Shown here: piece by piece, positions 23,529 through 27,472 of the stretch
Position numbering within the stretch: the first letter of the stretch is position 1
How the letters are laid out: every line of letters begins with the position of its first letter
Source of the DNA: an uncultured bacterium
GTDB taxonomy: Bacteria > Bacillota > Clostridia > Christensenellales > QALW01
Assembly: GCA_905214315.1 (NCBI GenBank)
Contig: CAJMLN010000024.1
Location: 1-27,472 of the forward strand
Direction of reading: 5' to 3'
DNA length: 27,472 bases
The notes under the pieces: generated by a model
Databases searched by the model: none
Told to the model about the DNA's origin: nothing
Seen by the model: only the letters and a program-made list of their open reading frames with translations
Made by a program: the position numbers and the translations under genes

Positions 23529-25533
23529 AGGTTTTAATATATTCTTTTTTTATTAAAAGCTTTGCTCTTTGCCGCGCATAGGGAACAACGAGGCGGCAGC
23601 CTTTTGAACTATATTCCTGGCCGCCGTTAAAGAGGTCTACAAAGACGTCGTCGTGGGGTAGCAGTAAATTTGTATCGCTTTCCAGTATATGATAGATCCC
23701 CAGCATAGCGTGATTGGCGTAAATTACTGCGTCACCCGACGCAGTATATTGATGCACTCCTGCTTCTTTTAAAAGCAGAGTAAGAGCTGTGTAACTGACA
23801 GTGCCCAGTCCTGAAAATGCAATCAGCCCATTTTTTTCCTTTTTATAGCCAAAAGCGGCTTTTTTACTGTTTTGATATCGTCCCAATACGGTGATATCTT
23901 CTGTCACCGCAAAACAAGGGCGCGGTGCGCAGACTTTCCAGGAGGAACCACTGCAAAGGCATATGGTATCCTCATGGCAGGGATTTTTCGTAACATTAAA
24001 GCCCAGCGCCCTGCTCATTTGCGCGGTGTTATATTCCGCATCAAGAATATTATAGGCGTATATAAACAGCAGGGATTTTCCGGCGGCTTTCAGCGCTGCA
24101 ATAAACGCATCCACAGCAGGGTTTGCTTTAAACTGGTCAAGAAAAATAAAAAGCTTATACTGGGCGGTATCCATATTGGCTACATCGCAGGAAGAAAAAA
24201 TATCATACGGTGCGCCGATTAATGAAAGTTCTCCGCGCTGCTTTCCAAAAAGGATCGTATTCATGCCGGAATTTTTGTTGACGAAATACATTGATTCCGG
24301 ATCGGCAATAATTGCGATTTCACTGACGGAACGATAGCCGGCAGAAAGAAGAAGCTTGGAAGCACGGATCATTTCGGTGATTTCATTCATCAGCGTCTCA
24401 TTGTAAAACCAGCCTTCAAACATATCGAACCACCACATGGCACAGCCGCTTGCCGCCGCAAGCAGAAAATCACGGCGCAGGAGATTGATATCTTCTTCTA
24501 TGGTTTTTACTTTGTTGGGATGTACAAAATACTGCCCTTCGATGATATCCGGTACAATACAGGTGGTTTGATCATGCTCAATAAAATACAGCTTGTTGTT
24601 TGCCGCCAGGGTTTGGCTGGTCAGCATCTGATGGCTTCCGCAATCCTGCGCGCGGTAGGCATAGGATACGGGGCTGGAAAACATATCAATATCCTCCGAT
24701 AAAAACACGCGTTCATAGTCCAGGTGACCGGTGTTCCAAAGCCGGCTGCCGTCTAACTCGAAAATATAACCGAAATAAAGCCCTAAAAGCTTTTTATGCT
24801 GTAAAATTTCCTGCGCTTTTTTTGCAAAATATAAAATAGTATCCGCACGCTGCCAGCTTCCGAATTTACGGTACTGAATCAGATTTTCATCTTTACAGCA
24901 ATCCAGGAATACAATTTTTTCATCGGTTTCCCGGCATTCTTTTGCAGGAATAAGCGCGGAAGGATCTTTTCGCCAGACTTTATAGGCTGCTTCCGAAATA
25001 GGTGACGCATCTTCAAAGCTGTTGTCGCTGAGCCATTCTGTCGTAGTGCCCGCAAGCAAAAAATAACCGTAGAACCGATCTCCGTATTTTTCTTCCACAT
25101 GCCGCAGTACAGCCTGCATATAGGCCGATGCTGCGGCTCTCCATCGGGGGTCTGCCTCCATCTGAGCCATCTTGCGGAAGGAATCGGGGTATCCGGTATA
25201 TTTTTTCAGCCACCAGGGACGGGTATCTAGCTGCAGCATCAGGGCAAAATACGCTTCGGGCGCATTTTCGGTAAACAATGCGATTTGCCGGTCGATGGGG
25301 GTAAAATCATAGGTATATTCATCAATCCAGGATTCTCCGTAAAGGGAGTAGGGAACCCCTACGGCGGAAATAATACCGCTGCTTAAGATATTGAATAGCC
25401 GGATGCCAGCGGAATAAAAATCCGTTATATTTTTCTTTGTAGGCCGAAAGGATTTAAAGGATACCGGCGCATAGGCTTCTCCGTCAATATAAATGGAAAG
25501 CATGCCGTTGTTTTTTTTCAATTCACACTTCAT
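23527..25533 (-). CDS. GH42-like glycoside hydrolase, substrate unknown
   Basis: A 668-residue cytoplasmic protein. The start at 25533 is set by GGAGG (25543-25547 on the - strand), nine bases upstream; 27 further in-frame codons inside murQ are not supported. The N-terminal part resembles a clan A TIM barrel (YAPVSFKSFRPTKKNITDF, YFALMLQLDTRPWW). Candidate catalytic residues are Glu166 in AGTTTEW (acid/base position) and Glu319 in LYFIEHDQTT (nucleophile position). The C-terminal part (about 395-600) looks like the beta-galactosidase trimerisation domain (SVSEIAIIADPESMYFV, FDLFIFLDQFK-like strands). The gene overlaps murQ by 11 bases and so belongs to the kinase-murQ operon, which hints at a substrate containing amino sugar or muramyl residues. 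The family assignment is moderate, the substrate unknown. Confidence 0.7.
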   Translation of the reverse strand: MKCELKKNNGMLSIYIDGEAYAPVSFKSFRPTKKNITDFYSAGIRLFNILSSGIISAVGVPYSLYGESWIDEYTYDFTPIDRQIALFTENAPEAYFALMLQLDTRPWWLKKYTGYPDSFRKMAQMEADPRWRAAASAYMQAVLRHVEEKYGDRFYGYFLLAGTTTEWLSDNSFEDASPISEAAYKVWRKDPSALIPAKECRETDEKIVFLDCCKDENLIQYRKFGSWQRADTILYFAKKAQEILQHKKLLGLYFGYIFELDGSRLWNTGHLDYERVFLSEDIDMFSSPVSYAYRAQDCGSHQMLTSQTLAANNKLYFIEHDQTTCIVPDIIEGQYFVHPNKVKTIEEDINLLRRDFLLAAASGCAMWWFDMFEGWFYNETLMNEITEMIRASKLLLSAGYRSVSEIAIIADPESMYFVNKNSGMNTILFGKQRGELSLIGAPYDIFSSCDVANMDTAQYKLFIFLDQFKANPAVDAFIAALKAAGKSLLFIYAYNILDAEYNTAQMSRALGFNVTKNPCHEDTICLCSGSSWKVCAPRPCFAVTEDITVLGRYQNSKKAAFGYKKEKNGLIAFSGLGTVSYTALTLLLKEAGVHQYTASGDAVIYANHAMLGIYHILESDTNLLLPHDDVFVDLFNGGQEYSSKGCRLVVPYARQRAKLLIKKEYIKT

Positions 25534-26338
25534 TCTGATATTCCTCCATAACCGCTCGGATATTCCATTGACAGGCATCCAGCATATTTTCAGCTTTATC
25601 GGGGGCGCAGGCAAGCAGTTCCGTTACAATGCCTATCATCCGCTGTCTTAATTTTTTGTTGGAAGGCGAGAGATTGATCATTAAATTCTCATAGACTTTG
25701 CCTGTTTTGATCATGGCGCCGGTGGAAAGCATATTCAGCACCAGCTTTTGTGCGGTTCCCGCTTTCATTCTGGTGGAGCCGGCAATGACCTCCGGCCCGG
25801 TATCGGTACAGATGCGGATATCGCCGGCCCGGTCGATCGGGCTGTTTCCATTGCAGGTAAGCGCAACGGTTGTACAGCCGAGCTCTTTTGCCTGCTTCAT
25901 AGCGCCCAATACATAGGAGGCGCCGCCGGAAGCGGAGATGCCTACCAGGATATCGCCTTTTTTTATATGGCTGGCGAGAATGTCCTTCCCTCCGTCTTCT
26001 TCGCTGTCCTCTGCATTTTCACTGGCACGGAGCAGGCTGCCGTATCCGCCGGCGATTATTCCCGTTACCAGCTCCTGCGGCACGCCGAACGTAGGCGGAC
26101 ATTCGGCCGCGTCCGCGACTGCCAGCCGTCCGGAGGTTCCCGCACCGATATAAAACAGGTGTCCTCCCTGGTTCAGGGCATCGGCGATCGCATCTATCGC
26201 ATCGGCAATCATGGGTATTTGCGCTTCTACTGCTTTTACGGCGTTGAAATTTTCTTCGCTGATGCACTGCAGCATTTCCAGAGTGTTCATTTGATCGATG
26301 TGCGTGGTTTTGGGATTCCGTTTTTCAGTATTCAGCAT
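25523..26338 (-). CDS. murQ: N-acetylmuramic acid 6-phosphate etherase
   Basis: A 271-residue sugar-isomerase-fold enzyme that removes the lactyl ether from MurNAc 6-phosphate to give GlcNAc 6-phosphate, a step of cell-wall recycling. It has the SIS-domain motif GAGTSGRLAVADAAECPPTFG, with the catalytic Glu79 and Glu110 (SENAED), which match E. coli Glu83 and Glu114. SASGGASYVLGA and STRMKAGTAQKLVLNMLST are further family signatures. It is about 30 residues shorter than typical MurQ, the loss being at the C-terminal helical end. Its ATG overlaps the stop of the kinase gene by one base (TAATG), so the kinase product is probably its substrate. Confidence 0.95.
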   Translation of the reverse strand: MLNTEKRNPKTTHIDQMNTLEMLQCISEENFNAVKAVEAQIPMIADAIDAIADALNQGGHLFYIGAGTSGRLAVADAAECPPTFGVPQELVTGIIAGGYGSLLRASENAEDSEEDGGKDILASHIKKGDILVGISASGGASYVLGAMKQAKELGCTTVALTCNGNSPIDRAGDIRICTDTGPEVIAGSTRMKAGTAQKLVLNMLSTGAMIKTGKVYENLMINLSPSNKKLRQRMIGIVTELLACAPDKAENMLDACQWNIRAVMEEYQNEV

Positions 26339-27279
26339 TATTTTTCAGTCCTTGTTATTCTTTGATAATCCTGATAAAAGTGTTCGTAAAAATCTTTGCC
26401 GGGACAAATTCCCAACTGATGACAGCATGCGGCACAGGCGCCGTATACCGGAGGAAGCGACGGAAAAACAAACTGTGTTGCAGGGGGAGAGGCCGTCTGC
26501 AGCATCGGTAACAGAATTTCTTTATAATTTTCAAAAAGACCTCCGCAGGCAACGACACGATTTCCGCATCGGTATTGCCGCTGCGCGGCTGCGATCAGGC
26601 TTGTTAAATGCCGGCAGTTCTCTTTTAAAATGTCCGCGGCAGCAGGATCGTTAAGAGCATACGCCTCAAATACAAGGGGCGCAAAACCGGCAATATAGGT
26701 TTTTCCACCCCGATAGATCTCAGAGAGACAGCTCCATATATCGCTTTCGGTGCGCTGTTTCAGCAATTCTGTAATGGCTGTTCCGGGACCTAAGCCGTCC
26801 GCTTCGGCAAGAGCGGCCTTTACGGCAGCGCAGCCGATATCGTAGGCGCTTCCGGCGCCGTCAAAAAGATAGCCCCATCCGCCAATGCGGTGATTCTTTC
26901 CGTTTTTCCGGGCAAAAAGAACGGAACCTGTTCCGCAGATCAGGGCCATATCCGCCATAGAATCCATATCACTGTAAAGAACATTTACGGCATCGCTGTC
27001 AATTTCGGTGTAGATCTGGGGATACTTTTTTTTAAAAAAGGTGGCAAGCTGCGCTTGGTTGCCTCCAGTCGAACCTCCCGCAATTCCTGCAAATATACCG
27101 CATACTGCAGGGACTTTTTCCAAAAGCAGATCGATTCCCTCCGCAAGAACGCCGCAGCAATTTTCCATACCGATATCATTGGGGTTGCTCTGGGAAAGCT
27201 TAAGCCTGTGCACAATCTTTCCGCTCTCCGTGAAAAGTATGAACTCGGTTTTGGTGCCGCCGCCGTCAATGCCGATCAT
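26338..27279 (-). CDS. murK: BadF/BcrA-family kinase, probably MurNAc/GlcNAc kinase (MurK-like)
   Basis: A 313-residue protein of the ASKHA superfamily. The phosphate-1 loop GIDGGGTKTEF starts at residue 3, AGIAGG is at 64-69, phosphate-2 motif CGTGS at 115-119 and GGWGYLFDGAGSAYDIG at 133-149. Members of this branch phosphorylate N-acetylglucosamine; the C. acetobutylicum enzyme MurK phosphorylates both MurNAc and GlcNAc. Position directly before murQ supports the MurNAc reaction here. The only start codon in the frame is ATG at 27279. It has no visible ribosome binding site and leaves just two residues before the phosphate loop, unusually few. The frame stays open upstream into a helix-turn-helix sequence, so the gene may be the 3' part of a broken fusion. 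Confidence 0.82.
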   Translation of the reverse strand: MIGIDGGGTKTEFILFTESGKIVHRLKLSQSNPNDIGMENCCGVLAEGIDLLLEKVPAVCGIFAGIAGGSTGGNQAQLATFFKKKYPQIYTEIDSDAVNVLYSDMDSMADMALICGTGSVLFARKNGKNHRIGGWGYLFDGAGSAYDIGCAAVKAALAEADGLGPGTAITELLKQRTESDIWSCLSEIYRGGKTYIAGFAPLVFEAYALNDPAAADILKENCRHLTSLIAAAQRQYRCGNRVVACGGLFENYKEILLPMLQTASPPATQFVFPSLPPVYGACAACCHQLGICPGKDFYEHFYQDYQRITRTEK

Positions 27280-27396
27280 TAGTTTTTCGTTTAAAAACTC
27301 ATTTTTGCCTAAAAGAGAATCGACGGAAACATGAAAAAAAGCTGAAAGCCTGCATAGATTTTCTAAATCCGGCGGGGTGAGACCGGTATCACATAG
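27280..27396 (-). pseudogene. Remnant of an XRE-type helix-turn-helix domain, in frame with the kinase
   Basis: Thirty-nine codons directly upstream of the kinase ATG, same frame, no stop and no start codon of their own. The translation contains TPPDLENLCRLSAFFHVSVD followed by SLLGK, which closely matches the last two helices of Cro/CI (XRE) domains: PDLENL.rLA..F.VSvDyLLG. It ends upstream at a TAA (27397-27399). The first helices, including the recognition helix, are missing. Either this is the broken N-terminal domain of an HTH-kinase fusion or the tail of a separate truncated regulator gene. Confidence 0.6.
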
Positions 27397-27415
27397 TTAA
27401 AGATATTGGTATCAT

Positions 27416-27472
27416 TCAATCAATTTTGCCGATAAAGCGGTAGAAGATTTCTACCTCCTGTTCCCGGCTTCC
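27416..27472 (-). CDS. C-terminal end of a protein, possibly a large serine recombinase (partial)
   Basis: Eighteen codons and a TGA enter from the right edge. The visible peptide ends EQEVEIFYRFIGKID. From memory of the family, an ending of the type IxIYYxFVGxID is common at the C-terminus of clostridial large serine recombinases with the DUF4368 domain. The stretch is too short for certainty. The gene stops 17 bases before the break in the helix-turn-helix sequence. Confidence 0.4.
   Translation of the reverse strand, partial: GSREQEVEIFYRFIGKID

Noticed and set aside
1..27472. CRISPR arrays, tRNA or rRNA genes, insertion sequences, phage genes
   Set aside because: No regularly spaced repeats, cloverleaf-like segments, transposase motifs or phage structural motifs were seen by reading both strands.

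Overview
The window looks like chromosomal DNA from a spore-forming, anaerobic Firmicute of the class Clostridia. The evidence is a small acid-soluble spore protein gene, strong AGGAGG-type ribosome binding sites, sigma-A promoters close to TTGACA-17-TATAAT, a minimal SufCB pair, a class I glutamate dehydrogenase like those of clostridia, and a clostridial-type kinase/MurQ amino-sugar module. Species cannot be fixed from the sequence. No rRNA, tRNA, CRISPR array or insertion sequence was seen, and no gene-free stretch exceeds 300 bases.

Left part (1-8825, all + strand): the tail of an OmpR-type response regulator and its sensor kinase; a 51-residue alpha/beta-type SASP with a strong terminator; a small Cys-rich SH3-like protein; a membrane-anchored CapA-like protein with altered motifs; a large protein resembling the N-terminal and barrel domains of glycosidases but of unknown function; then a likely operon of sufC, a sufB-like gene, a DUF898-like membrane protein and a D-2-hydroxyacid dehydrogenase.

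Middle part (8836-17944, + strand): one tightly packed operon for phenylalanine, tyrosine and chorismate precursors. The order is DAHP synthase, prephenate dehydrogenase, AroB, AroA, the bifunctional PheA and an AroE-AroK fusion. It continues without a break into an ECF transporter S component and glutamine-dependent NAD synthetase. Most junctions overlap by 1-4 bases, so translational coupling is likely. 3-Dehydroquinate dehydratase and chorismate synthase are absent and must be encoded elsewhere. A glutamate dehydrogenase gene with a perfect consensus promoter follows.

Right part (19437-27472): a carbohydrate-use region. An AraC-type regulator (-) diverges from a 1012-residue GH2 beta-galactosidase (+) across a 139-base intergenic region that holds an exact 11-base direct repeat. 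Convergent to lacZ is a (-) strand operon of a BadF-type kinase (probably MurNAc/GlcNAc kinase), MurQ etherase and a GH42-like hydrolase, which fits salvage of cell-wall amino sugars or glycans.

The most unusual point is the right edge. The kinase frame runs upstream, without a stop, into the C-terminal half of an XRE-type helix-turn-helix domain and is then cut by a stop. Directly beyond lies the C-terminus of another (-) strand protein that resembles the tail of a large serine recombinase. This suggests an HTH-kinase fusion gene split by an integrated element, but the window ends too soon to prove it.
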